Source: Streptomyces sp. H39-S7
GTDB lineage: Bacteria; Actinomycetota; Actinomycetes; Streptomycetales; Streptomycetaceae
Assembly (NCBI RefSeq): GCF_027158205.1
Contig: NZ_JAPVLU010000060.1
Span: 1 to 44,874 of the forward strand
Length of the DNA: 44,874 nucleotides
Reading direction: 5' to 3'
Below, one piece after another: positions 31,893 through 41,551 of this stretch. The translations under genes and the position numbers were made by a program. Numbering within the stretch: position 1 is the stretch's first letter; the number at the start of each line of letters is the position of its first letter. The notes beneath the pieces were generated by a model. It saw only the letters and a program-made list of their open reading frames with translations, had not been told where the DNA came from and made no database searches.

Positions 31893-32252
31893 GTGCAGTT
31901 AAAGGTGTCGTACGAGGACCAGCGTGACGACATCACCGTCGTGCGTGTCGACGGCGAGAGCCAGGGGGACGTGCTCCTGTTCGATTCTGCACCGGAGTTG
32001 AGGCACATGCTGGTGCAGTTGGCCGAGGAGGGGCGGCTGCTCACGGTGGTCGACCTCAGCGAGGTGACCGACATCGACGCCAGCGGCTTGGGTGTGCTGG
32101 TCGGCGGCCTGAAGCGGGTGCAGCACTTCAAAGGGGGGTCGCTCTCGTTGGTCGTCACCAGCGAGCGAGTGCGCGCCGTTTTGGCCAGGACCGGACTGAC
32201 CAGGGTCTTTCGTCTCCACGACACGGTGCCGAGCGCGGTCGCACATGCATGA
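31893..32252 (+). CDS. STAS domain anti-sigma factor antagonist
   Basis: A 119-residue single STAS protein that would bind and release an anti-sigma kinase, controlled by phosphorylation. VVDLSEVTDIDASGLGVLV places the phosphorylatable serine at 64. GTG 31893 follows GGAGGAGG (31881-31888). Codon 3 is the rare leucine codon TTA (31899-31901), which in Streptomyces needs the bldA tRNA, so translation may be developmentally gated. It begins with the same MQLKVSY..QRDDITVVRV as the next gene, a tandem duplication. Confidence 0.92.
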   Translation: MQLKVSYEDQRDDITVVRVDGESQGDVLLFDSAPELRHMLVQLAEEGRLLTVVDLSEVTDIDASGLGVLVGGLKRVQHFKGGSLSLVVTSERVRAVLARTGLTRVFRLHDTVPSAVAHA

Positions 32253-32360
32253 GGGTGAGGCTCTCCGCCGTACCGCCCCCGAGTGGGACCCCCTAGCCCT
32301 CGGAGGTCACCCACCCGCCGGGCCAATCAGATCCGCAGAGCAAGGGGTGAGGGGGGCCCG

Positions 32361-33176
32361 GTGCAGCTGAAGGTGTCGTACGACGAGCAGCGCGACGACA
32401 TCACTGTCGTGCGGGTCGAAAGCGACGGCCAGGGTGCCGTGCTCGACGACCGTTTCGCACGGGAACTGCGCAAGGCACTGGTAAAGGCGATCGAAGGCGG
32501 GCGGCTGATTCTGGTCGTCGACCTGAGCGCGATCGACGTCGCCGACGACATGGGCCTGGCCGTTCTGCTCGGAGGCCTTAGGCGCGTGCACTTCGCAGGC
32601 GGGACCTTCGCGTTGGTCGTCACCAGTGAGCGGATGCAAGCCATGCTGTCCAAGGCCGGTCTGCACGTGGACTTCCGCATCCATGACACCGTGCCGAGCG
32701 CGGTCGTGACGCTTGCCGCCGACTACGTGGAGGAAAACCTCGAGCAGCGACGTGTGGAACTGGCCCGTGGGTGGCGCGCAGTCGAGCAGGTCATCATCGA
32801 ATCGGGCGACCACACGTACGAACACCTCACGGAGGACATTACCCTGGTGAGAGTCGGGGGCAACGAGTTGGACGAATACACGGGGCCGCCCCTGCGCGAG
32901 CTGCTGGTTGACCTGGTGAACCGCGGAAGGTTCTACATGGTCGTGGACTTGACTACCATCAACTACATCAACTCCACCGGGTTGGGAGTGCTCGTCGGTT
33001 CCCTGAGGCGGAACCGCGCCCACGACGGCGGGTTGGCGCTGGTCGTGCCGAAGGAGAGTGTACTGAAAGTCCTCCGGATAACCGGGTTGATCAAGAGGTT
33101 CCCGATATTCGACACCGTGGACCCAGCCGTCGAGCACCTCGGCCGAAACGGGCCGAAGACGCATGTCGGACAGTGA
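32361..33176 (+). CDS. Double STAS protein with a degenerate first domain
   Basis: A 271-residue fusion of two STAS domains. The first (about 1-115) closely follows the preceding gene, but the serine position is Met64 (VADDMGLAVL), so it cannot be phosphorylated there. A helical linker (VEENLEQRRVELARGWRAVEQV) leads to a second STAS (about 155-265) with INSTGLGVL and Thr206 at the phosphosite. GTG 32361 follows a GGGGTGAGGGG stretch. The next gene starts 14 bases before this one ends. The arrangement recalls stressosome-type scaffolds, but this is inference. Confidence 0.9.
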   Translation: MQLKVSYDEQRDDITVVRVESDGQGAVLDDRFARELRKALVKAIEGGRLILVVDLSAIDVADDMGLAVLLGGLRRVHFAGGTFALVVTSERMQAMLSKAGLHVDFRIHDTVPSAVVTLAADYVEENLEQRRVELARGWRAVEQVIIESGDHTYEHLTEDITLVRVGGNELDEYTGPPLRELLVDLVNRGRFYMVVDLTTINYINSTGLGVLVGSLRRNRAHDGGLALVVPKESVLKVLRITGLIKRFPIFDTVDPAVEHLGRNGPKTHVGQ

Positions 33177-35661
33177 GGTCCGACACCGCACCGCCGCCCA
33201 ATGGGGGCCCATGCGGCTGGGAGTTCATCCCGCGCCGGGCCCGGACGGGACTGTCGACCTGCCGTTGACGGAGTATCTCCCGCGACCGCATGACGAGACC
33301 CTGCGGCAGCGGCTGGCCGGCACGGCGGCCACGAACGACGCGGGGTTCGTCCTGTTGGTGGGCCGTTCCGCGAGCGGCAAGACCCGTGCGGTCTATGAGG
33401 CGGTGACGACCGTCCTGCCCGACTGGCCCGTGGTGCACCCGGCGGACGCGGACGAACTGGCCGCGTGGGTCCAGGCGTCGCATATCGGCCCGCGCACTGT
33501 GCTGTGGCTCGACGAGGCCCAGCGTTATCTGAACGGCGCACCGGGCGAGCGGGCCGCCAAGGCTCTGGGTCGGCTGCTCGACCAGGTCACGCCACTCTCC
33601 GTGGTGGGCACCATGTGGCCCGAACACCTGAGGCGACTGACGGAGAGCCGAGGGGACAGCGGGGATGAGAGCCCACACACCCGCGCGTTGCTGACGGGGC
33701 GCCACGCGATGATCACGGTGCCGGACACGCTGTCCGGTGATTCCTCGGCCGTCACCGTGGCAGCTGCCCGTGACCCGCGTCTGGCCGCCGCCGTACGTGC
33801 CGCCGGGTCCGGCCACCGTGTCCTGCAGCACCTCACCGGAGGACCGGAGTTGGTCCGCCGCTGGGAGATGGGCCCCGACCAATGGTTCACCGCGCCCGAG
33901 CACGCCGTGCTGACGGCAGCCGTCGAAGCGCGCAGGCTCGGCCACGCGAGCGCCGTACCGGCCCGTCTGCTGATGGAAGCCGCGGCGGGGTTCATGGACT
34001 CCACCGCCCGGGCGACCGCGGGCAAGGAGTGGTTCCCAGCGGCCATCAGCGCGCTGACCACCACGGCAGGCGGTCCGGTGCCACTGATCGCGGAACGGTA
34101 CGCGCGGGACGTCGGCGACCCCGACAGCTACCGCCCGGACGACTATCTCGAGCAGCACATACGCCGGGTCAGAGCACATCGGGCACCACCGGCCGGGTTC
34201 TGGACCGGGGCGGCCTATGCCAGGACCGCCGATGACCTCTACGCCCTCGGAGGCGCAGCCGAGCAACGGCGCCGCTACGGCTGCGCTGCCGAGCTGTACA
34301 AGAACGCCGTGGAAAAGGGCCACAGCTGGGCCCGGGCCTCCTTGACCGTGCTGCGGGAGATCACCGACGGGCGGTCCGCCGCGGAGGAGACGGCTGCCAC
34401 GGACCCCCTCGCCTGGGCGGCCCTCGCCGTGTCGCGGGAGCGCGACGGAGACGACTCTGCTGCCTACGACGCTTACCGTCGCGCGGCCGAGACAGGCGAT
34501 GTGTGGGCCTGGTCGGCCATGGCCCGGATCCGTGAGGAGGAGGGGGAGCCTGCCGCCGCAGATGCCGTCGCTGCCCTGGCCGCGGCGGCGGGGCATGCGC
34601 TGGCCTGGCGGACCCTCGGCCGGATGCGCTCGTCGCACGGCCCGGCGGCAGCCAAGGCGTTCGACCAGGTGGTGAGTGTCGGCGATGGATGGGGGCACAT
34701 GGGCCTCGCGCAGGTCGCCGAACGAGCCGGCGACCTCGCCGAGGCGGTGGAGCATGCCAGCCGGGCGGTCGACGCGGGCGTCACCGCGGCTTGGGCGCGT
34801 CTGGTGCGGCTGCACTGGTCGCTCGGTGACCATGCGTCAGCTGTGGCGGCGGCCACCGGCGGCGCGGACGTGGGAAACCCGGAGGGTTGGTCGCTGTTGG
34901 CACAACTGCGCAAAGAGGCGGAGGACTTGTCGGGGGCGGCTGCCGCTCATCGCGAGGCGGCCGCCCTGGGCGTTGGCGCGGCCTGGCGCGAACTGGCCCT
35001 GCTCGCCGATTCGGACGGCGACAGCGTCGCCGCGGAGGCGGCCGCCGCGCAGTTGGCCCGCACCGGTGACGCGGAGGCCTGGACCGCGCTGGCCGAGGCC
35101 CGCGCAGAGCGCGGCTACGCTGCGGGCGCCGCCCGCGCCGCGGCGGAGGCGGCCCGCGCTGGTGATGTGGAGGCCTGGATCAGGCTGGCGCGCGGCAGGG
35201 AGGGAGCCGGGAATGCCGAGGGAGCGGAGCTCGCCGCCGATCTGGCCGCCGAACGAGGCTCTCCCGCGGCATGGGCTGCGCTGTCCCGGATGCGGGAGCG
35301 GGTGGGGGACCGGGACGGATCTCGTCGAGCGGTTCTCCGGGCCGACGCTCTTGGCGCCTTCGACGCCTGGACCGCATTGGGCCGCGTGCGTGAGGAATTG
35401 GGGCACACGGCCTCCGCAGAACGCGCCTACATCCGTGGCTGCAAGGCCGGTGACACGGATGCGTACGCCATGCTTGGCGCCCTGTACCTGGAACAGGGAC
35501 GGTTGCAGGAGGCTTGCGACGCTTACCGGTCGGCAGTGGACGCGGGACTCCCCGATGCCTGGGGAGAGTTGCTATCGGCCTTGGCGGTCCAAGCGCCCCG
35601 CGCGACTTCGGCGCAGACGGTGAATCGGCTGCGCACGAGGGGACTGCCGGCGGATGGGTAA
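33163..35661 (+). CDS. P-loop ATPase with TPR/Sel1-like repeats (STAND-like)
   Basis: An 832-residue signalling ATPase. Walker A is GRSASGKT (67-74), Walker B is TVLWLDEAQ (112-120); the region to about 330 looks like an AAA/STAND NTPase module. From about 360 to the end run many alpha-helical repeats with recurring AW.AL and A...A motifs, as in TPR/Sel1 solenoids that bind proteins. ATG 33163 overlaps the double STAS gene by 14 bases, so the two are translated together. Probably senses a signal and acts through the STAS proteins; no described system of this exact make-up is known to me. Confidence 0.85.
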   Translation: MSDSEVRHRTAAQWGPMRLGVHPAPGPDGTVDLPLTEYLPRPHDETLRQRLAGTAATNDAGFVLLVGRSASGKTRAVYEAVTTVLPDWPVVHPADADELAAWVQASHIGPRTVLWLDEAQRYLNGAPGERAAKALGRLLDQVTPLSVVGTMWPEHLRRLTESRGDSGDESPHTRALLTGRHAMITVPDTLSGDSSAVTVAAARDPRLAAAVRAAGSGHRVLQHLTGGPELVRRWEMGPDQWFTAPEHAVLTAAVEARRLGHASAVPARLLMEAAAGFMDSTARATAGKEWFPAAISALTTTAGGPVPLIAERYARDVGDPDSYRPDDYLEQHIRRVRAHRAPPAGFWTGAAYARTADDLYALGGAAEQRRRYGCAAELYKNAVEKGHSWARASLTVLREITDGRSAAEETAATDPLAWAALAVSRERDGDDSAAYDAYRRAAETGDVWAWSAMARIREEEGEPAAADAVAALAAAAGHALAWRTLGRMRSSHGPAAAKAFDQVVSVGDGWGHMGLAQVAERAGDLAEAVEHASRAVDAGVTAAWARLVRLHWSLGDHASAVAAATGGADVGNPEGWSLLAQLRKEAEDLSGAAAAHREAAALGVGAAWRELALLADSDGDSVAAEAAAAQLARTGDAEAWTALAEARAERGYAAGAARAAAEAARAGDVEAWIRLARGREGAGNAEGAELAADLAAERGSPAAWAALSRMRERVGDRDGSRRAVLRADALGAFDAWTALGRVREELGHTASAERAYIRGCKAGDTDAYAMLGALYLEQGRLQEACDAYRSAVDAGLPDAWGELLSALAVQAPRATSAQTVNRLRTRGLPADG

Positions 35662-35685
35662 GCGTCCAGCCCAGCCGGAGCTGCA

Positions 35686-36431
35686 TCAGCGCCCAGCCGA
35701 ACCACCACCGAGGTTGGCGCCGCGTACAGCCCGTCGTGGCCACGAACACAATGGTCCGAGCACCTGTCGATCTCCATAACCGCGTCGACCTCCACTGGCG
35801 AGGTGCAGACGCGCGACGCGGCGTGCGGTGTCCTCGGACGACTTGAGCGCCATCACGCACATCATGCGGGCCATGTGGCGGTCGTTGTCGTTGATGAGGT
35901 TCATCCGGCCGCCGGTTGCACCGATGACGGGGCGGTGGACATATTCGACGATGCCGATGAGGTCTTCCAGGTCCCTGGGCTTCCGCACGATGCGGTCCAG
36001 GTCGCAGAAGATCACGCCGTCGATGACGCCGCTGGCGAGGTCGGCCAGGAGCTGTCGGAACTGGGGACGATGACGATCCAATCGATCGTGCCGTCTTCCC
36101 GGACGACCTTGCGCTTCTTGAACGCGGAGGTGTCATTCTCCTTGTAGAACTTCGCGAACTGTCCCCATCGCAGGTGGCGGCGCGTGTCGTCTGTGTCCTC
36201 GCTCTGGCGGTCGACGCCGGCCTCCAGGCCGAAGCGGTCGGAGGAGATACGGAGGTAGGCGCCCGGGCGCTCGGGCACGTACGCGGACAACTGGTCGTAC
36301 AGGTTGAGGGTGACGCCGCCCTTGCAGGCCTGCGGGCTATCTCGAAGTCGTCCCAGAGGGACACGGTGGACATAGAGGTTCGGCTCCGGGTGCTCGTGGC
36401 ATTCCGACACCGGGCACCTTCCGTCGAACAC
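35686..36431 (-). pseudogene. Frameshifted, truncated serine recombinase
   Basis: The first part (from ATG 36431) reads PGAYLRISSDRFGLEAGVDRQ with the catalytic serine of the resolvase fold and GTIDWIVIV; the continuation RPQFRQLLADLASGVIDGVI, with FCDLDRIVR and MNLINDNDRHMARMMC, lies in another frame. Reading across near 36073 needs one extra C in ATCGTCCCC, so a one-base deletion is the simplest cause. After the catalytic domain, the DNA-binding recombinase domain is missing. A remnant of an integrated element. Confidence 0.82.
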
Positions 36432-36497
36432 AGGGGCTTGGCCGCGCCGTGATCCAGCGCTAAGGTTCGCGGCCGACTTGTGTGGATACTGGCTGGC

Positions 36498-36641
36498 ATG
36501 CGCATCGACTTTGATCCTGCGGTCGTAGACCGGACCGCGTTCTACAAGCTCCTGACCTCGGTGGTGGTGTTTCGGCCCATTGCCTGGGAGTCGACCGTTG
36601 CCGCGGACAGGACGGACAATCTCGCGCCTGCGAAGGTCTGA
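36498..36641 (+). pseudogene. Cut-off flavin reductase N-terminus
   Basis: From ATG 36498 the frame reads MRIDFDPAVVDRTAFYKLL, then RPIAWESTVAADRTDNLAP and stops four codons later. This matches the conserved start of NAD(P)H:flavin reductase-like (DIM6/NTAB) proteins, where NLAPHSFF would follow. The break is abrupt, at the edge of the AT-richer island, suggesting a DNA insertion or deletion end. Confidence 0.72.
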
Positions 36642-37159
36642 AGAAAGCAGTGTCGGTCACGGGGACGTTAGTCCAGGCACGGTGACGCAGCAACTCATAA
36701 GGTTCCCGTTTATGGTTTGCGTCGCAGTGCCGGATGCTCCTCGGATCCAACTCAGTGCCAGTGGCGGTTGATGGGCTGCGCGGATGCGCGCGCTACGCTC
36801 ACTGACGGAGAACCAAGCCTGCCGGCGTCGGAACCAAGCCGAGTCTATGCTCAAGTTACAGCCCTCTCGGTTTCTCAGTAACGACAATCGCCGAGCTTTG
36901 GCGAGGTACTTGTAGTCATCTGCCTCGAAATTCCGAGTCGTTGGTGACGTCACAGGCTGGCCCTGGAACTTACGCGGATGGCTTGAAGTGCGCGCGCCAA
37001 TTGATGAGAGAGGCAGCCCCCGCGCCGTTCGGCACGAAAATTGGATCCAGTCGTTTCTGGCCGTTCATAGGCCTCATTCTTTCGCTTGGAGATGACATGC
37101 TTGTGACGTCCGGCCGAGTGGACCGAGGTCGTACGGTAAGGACTCTGCCCTCGGTGGAA
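36642..37159. other. AT-richer gene-free stretch at an island edge
   Basis: No supported gene on either strand. Base composition falls visibly compared with the left side, starting about where the flavin reductase remnant breaks. It marks the left edge of the foreign-looking island that holds the large membrane protein. Confidence 0.5.
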
Positions 37160-39768
37160 TTACTTGTTCCCGGTCGGGGATACCGGGTTTACGTCAGAGG
37201 GTGCCAGCCCCCCTCTAACTTGCAACCAAAGACCGACGAGGGCGGCTATCTGGGCGACGACGAATGCCAGTCCTGTCTGCGCGGCGCCCAAACGGTACAC
37301 AGAAAAGAGAGGGTTCCACAGGCTCCCCCAGAAGGGTCGCTGATTTTTCAAGGCGAAGGCATCAAGTAAAATCCCTGTCAGCATGAGTTCGGCGATAAGG
37401 AGGACAGTCACTCCCCATCTGTAGTTTGGCGGTTGTTGGTCAAGCACGAAACAGAGACCATTGTTTACACCCATGCCTGCGGTCAATGCTAGGGATACAG
37501 TTAGTGCCTTGATCGGTCCTAATTTTCCTGGTAGTTCGCGCCAGAAGAAGCCTAGTAGAAATCCGCTGGCCGCCCATGGAAGAACAACAAACAATGCATT
37601 ATATGTCATCCAAAGAGGTCCGAAGTTCGTCGCGAACTGGCTGGTCCACCATGATCCATAATAGTACGTCTTGAGCACGTAGCAGATAACCGGGAGACCC
37701 AGGATTGTTGCTATTACGGTCCCTTGTAGTCCGTTGCCCCAAGGGGTTTTGGCAGGTCCCAGGCTCATGGAAACATCGACAGGTGATATTCCGCGGGGAA
37801 GCCTGCCCAGTGCTCTAGCGGCGGGGCGTGGATTAAGCCGGAAGCGGCGGGGCGGATTGAGGTTGCTGCGCGTGCTGGCGGCCACTCTGAGAGCTCCTGC
37901 AAGAGCGACTGTATGGATTCCCATCTCTTTCTGTAGTCTTCCGCCTTGATTTCCGGGGCGGTCTTGTAGGCAGCTTCCAATTTCTTTCCTTCTTGTTCGA
38001 CGACATGATAGTCGCGTGCCGCAATGTGGAGTTCATCCGTCAATGATGCGTTGCTTGCGGCCAGTATCTCGGAAAGGGTCGCGTTCCTGACAGCGGACCC
38101 AAATCCTTCCAGGCGGCGTTCGAGTATCACTCGCCCTCGGTTCAGACGCATGATCAGCAGCAATATCGCCATCGTGATCAGAGGTGTCAGTGCAGAAGGA
38201 ACGCCGGCGTAGTAATCAGGCCAGTTCTCAAGGGCTATTCCACCAATAAAAGTGACTAGTACTCGCATAGGGAGATTCACGCGGCGCGTATACGGCATAG
38301 CAACGAGGACTGGAATAGCCGCGAGCACAACTGCCAGCCACCAAAACGTGGTGAAACTGTCGTAGAGGTACGAAGGATAGTTGATCACATCGAAGGTAAT
38401 GTCAATCGACTTATCATCGAGGATCCATTGCTGGTCTCGCCGCGTGGTGATCGTCGAACGCAGGAACATTCCAAGGACGATGATCGAGAGTGAAAATCCC
38501 AGCCCTGTGACTATAATCAGGTGACGTAAATGCACGTCGCGGGACCGAGCGAATTGCCACGCACTCACACCCATTCCGCCTAAGCCGCAAAGTAGAAGAG
38601 TGGTTATGATCCCGTCGACAGCAGCGGCACCCTTTGTTGATATGGGATCAATGGGAAAATAGACCCACGCGGCTACAAGGAGAGCCCCGGCGGGTAGAAT
38701 TGAAACCCACCGATGCGAAAAATGTCTTAATATGCCGAGGAAAAAGATTCCATATGACACGAGTGCCCACGCCCCAGCTACAAAGCGCTGATATAGGGAT
38801 TGGAGGAAAGGGTCATCAAAATATCCTTTTTCGTTCAAGAACCAAAAGGACCCGAAGTCGGCAAAATTGACGAATGCGAGGGAGGCTTGTAAGCCAACGG
38901 CCCATGTCAAACACGCTGTCTCGCGCGGATATATCCTATTTCGTCGCTCCCGAATGTGTGCGATCAGGTAGGGAAGAGTTAAGATCAGGAAACAGCCAAC
39001 CTTTGCCGCAGCAATATAGAGCTCCTGGGGATACTCTCCCCATTTGGAAATCGTACGAATACGCCAGGGCGCCGAGATGGCTAGGCTAAACGGGTGCTGA
39101 GGTTTAAGGTGGAGATCCTGCCAGATATACAATGCGTCGTCAGACAAGGTGTCAGGGGCGGACGACGAACTTACCAGATCGTCGCCGGAGTCGCGGCTCA
39201 ACGTAACTTTCCAGGTCGCTAATTCGAGAGCAGGTGGCGGCACTAGCGTAAGGGAGTAGCCCGATTCGGCTAGCCTGAGCGACCACGCACCAATCGTGTA
39301 AATTTGCTGATTTCTTATCCAAACATGCACACTGTCGCTTACTGACGTTTCCTTCCGGCTCCCTATAACTGTGGGGAGAGAGTCGCGCTCCTCTCCATCG
39401 CGTACAATAGTTCCTTCTCCCGAGGCCAGTAGGCATCGCATTGCGCGCCGATAAGCGGACGACCTCGGGGAGTAGAATACGCCAGCTCGAAACTTCCAAG
39501 AGTATGGGATTTCGATCTCGGTCTCGATTTGAAGTAATGCGACGTCGTAGTGATGTTCCAGGAGGGTTAGCCGCGTCGAGACGGTCGAAGCTTTGAACGC
39601 CGCAGGGTCACACGAAGAGGCGTCTTCGGCACGCCCCGTTCCGGCCCCGCATAGAGAGAAGACGGCGACCACAAGTAGCACCACAGTGAGGCGTAACGGA
39701 AAACGCCGCCCCACCCCTGCGCCGTGACAGAGCGCAAGCCACTTCTGGCCGCTGCACCTGCGCGTCAT
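37160..39768 (-). pseudogene. Large membrane protein (DUF6185-like) split by a frameshift
   Basis: Two frames together form one protein of about 870 residues. Upstream frame (to 37765): signal sequence, extracytoplasmic STRLTLLEHHYDVALLQ and YRRAMRCLLASGEGT region, many membrane helices, a coiled linker and SEWPPAR. Downstream frame (from 37924): LPRGISPVDVSMSLGP and further membrane helices. The order is as in a large uncharacterised actinobacterial family I recall as DUF6185. The frames overlap at 37765-37924 and a -1 shift joins them. Many AT-rich codons occur, including TTA (38730-38728) and AGA, unlike the neighbours; a recent transfer is likely. Confidence 0.7.
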
Positions 39769-40051
39769 TTGCCGACTGCTCAGCGTTTCCCCCCGGATAC
39801 GACGAACTCCACACCCTTGGCTGCCGCACAGCATACTCGTCGAATCGTTCACGCGAGTAGCGATTGGCGCGCCCGGCCGAGCAAGTCCTTCTCCCGTTCC
39901 CAGCTCCAGTGACCGCTGGTGCTACGGAGTTGCAAGGAGGGTTATGACTCGCATGTGACGGTGACGGAGGATGGCCTATGCGACGAGGTTATGGTGGCTA
40001 AGAAGGGTGAGGCGTGATCGTCCGTGCCGACGACCCCCTATTACGACGTGG
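39769..40051. other. Gene-free stretch between island and IS remnant
   Basis: No convincing gene. Composition rises back toward the host level. It probably contains the promoter of the leftward membrane protein gene. Confidence 0.4.
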
Positions 40052-40558
40052 TAGTTACTGACAACAAGGCACGTGACACAGCAGTGAACCGAGCTCACCG
40101 CGGAAGCGTTCAAGTCCAGTGAGACTGTCGTGATGCTATGAGGTTTATGGATCAGGTTCTCGGTGTTTGGCCGGGTCGTTGATCCACGCTTGCTGGGGTG
40201 GTCGGGGGCGGCGAAGGGCTATCGGGCGAAGACCCACGTGGGTGGAACTACGAGCGAGAGCCAGATGATCACGACGGCCGGGATGCGCCGCTACGTCGCC
40301 GGCCGTGACTGGCTCACCGTCTTCCAACTGCCGCCCTACGCACCCGACCTCAACCCGGTCGAAGGCATCTGGTCCGTCCTGCGACGCACCACCACAGCCA
40401 ACCGAGCCTTCGCCGATCCCGACAACCTGATCACTGCCGTCCGACGCGGCCTTGCGCCAGCTCCAGTACCGCCCCGACGTCCTCGACGGTTGCCTCACCG
40501 GCACCGCTCTCCGACAACAGCCACCATGACGACACCACGCTTTGAAGGTCAGTAACCA
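40052..40558 (+). mobile_element. IS630-type insertion sequence remnant
   Basis: GTTACTGAC (40054-40062) and GTCAGTAAC (40549-40557) could be the inverted ends. They enclose a broken IS630-type transposase. At about 500 bases the element is roughly half the usual length of this family (about 1.1 kb), so it is internally deleted. Confidence 0.5.
40163..40529 (+). pseudogene. IS630 family transposase, C-terminal remnant
   Basis: RRYVAGRDWLTVFQLPPYAP and DLNPVEGIWSVLRRTT carry the last part of the DDE catalytic domain, including the PYAPDLNPVE motif. Near 40451 an extra T in CGGCCTTGCG shifts the frame; the shifted frame continues LRQLQYRPDVLDGCLTGTAL to a TGA at 40527-40529, as in intact relatives. 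The N-terminal half is missing. Confidence 0.85.
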
Positions 40559-40701
40559 TCACCCTCTGGAAAGTCCGCTCGCGGAACGCTTGCCTCTCCG
40601 CGGTCAGACCCCCACCCTGCGAATACCTCATATACCCGGCATACCGGGACGATCACCGATCGTCAGCCCCTACGACAACCCGCCTTCAAGGTCAGTAACC
40701 A
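40545..40701. repeat. Repeated IS-end sequence 143 bases apart
   Basis: AAGGTCAGTAACCA occurs at 40545-40558, right after the transposase remnant, and again at 40688-40701. The same motif inverted is part of the left end. A second copy suggests nested or repeated insertion. Confidence 0.6.
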
Positions 40702-41551
40702 CGGTGCACGCGCCGAACGAACCACGGTCACGCATAAGGCCGTTGGCACTGAGCTGAGGACCGTCGGCTTGGTGCGGAGCGCGGCCGACGCGGTGAGTGC
40801 TCGGTCCTTTCCGCAGACCTTCGGCCACTTGCCCGCGATGAGACGGGGGGCCGTTCTGGTCACCATCGACCGGCCTTGGTACCGACGACTGCTCTGTTCA
40901 ACATCTGTTGCGCCATCCGTTGCATCATCTGGTTGCGACTTCTGTTGCATCATCCGTTGCGCCCCCTCTGGCGGGAAGGCAAGGTCGCTGCAGGTCAGGA
41001 CCGGCTTTTGGCACTACGGAGGCGCTGACTTCCCCTCGGCTGTGCCCCTGTTCTCTGTGTGCTGGTGTTGATGTTGATAGGTGGGATGGATGGTGGCGGG
41101 CGGTCGGGTCACCGGCCGTGGCGCTGCGCTGGCTGGTGGGCGCGGACGTCGGCCCAATGGCCGCCGCGTGGGAGGGGCGGCCCGCAACAAGCGTCACCGG
41201 CCTACTTCGCCCGGCAGCCGATCCGGGGCGGGCCCACGGCACTGGTCCTGACTGGCTGGAGAACATGGGCAGCGGCCAGGCCGACCAGGACTTTGGAATC
41301 ATGAGCGCTCCGACGCCCCGGGCAGCGGGCAGCCGTCGTCGAACGCGACTCTGCCGGGCCTGTCCTCATCCCGGAGGGACCGATGTGGTCTTGCCGGAGT
41401 CGAGAACCCTCTGAAGCGTTGTTGTCGAGCCCGTTGCACCGAAGGCGGTCAGAGATCGCGAGTGGGGCGGTAGGTGGACTGTGGGACGTTCAGTGGGGTA
41501 GCCGGGGGAGAAGCCGGTGCATCGCGGGGTGCTGTTCGAGGTCAGGGATTG
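40559..41551. other. Accessory stretch without a supportable gene
   Basis: About 1 kb after the IS remnant. A plus-strand frame near 41085-41414 has coding-like codon use (for example PAVALRWLVGADVGPMAAAW) but no start codon or ribosome site, so it may be a gene remnant. The rest shows only the tandem repeat and the IS-end copy. Confidence 0.4.
40901..40962. repeat. Degenerate 12-14-bp tandem repeat
   Basis: Five copies of a unit like CATCTGTTGC (variants with CCGTTGC and TGGTTGC) run from 40901 to 40962. Too short and irregular for CRISPR. Confidence 0.6.

Noticed and set aside
36941..37369. 142-codon plus-strand frame at the island edge
   Set aside because: It overlaps the C-terminus of the membrane protein on the other strand and shows no family or ribosome site.
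37765..37924. Programmed -1 frameshift in the large membrane protein
   Set aside because: No X-XXY-YYZ slippery heptamer was found in the overlap, so mutation or sequencing error is simpler.
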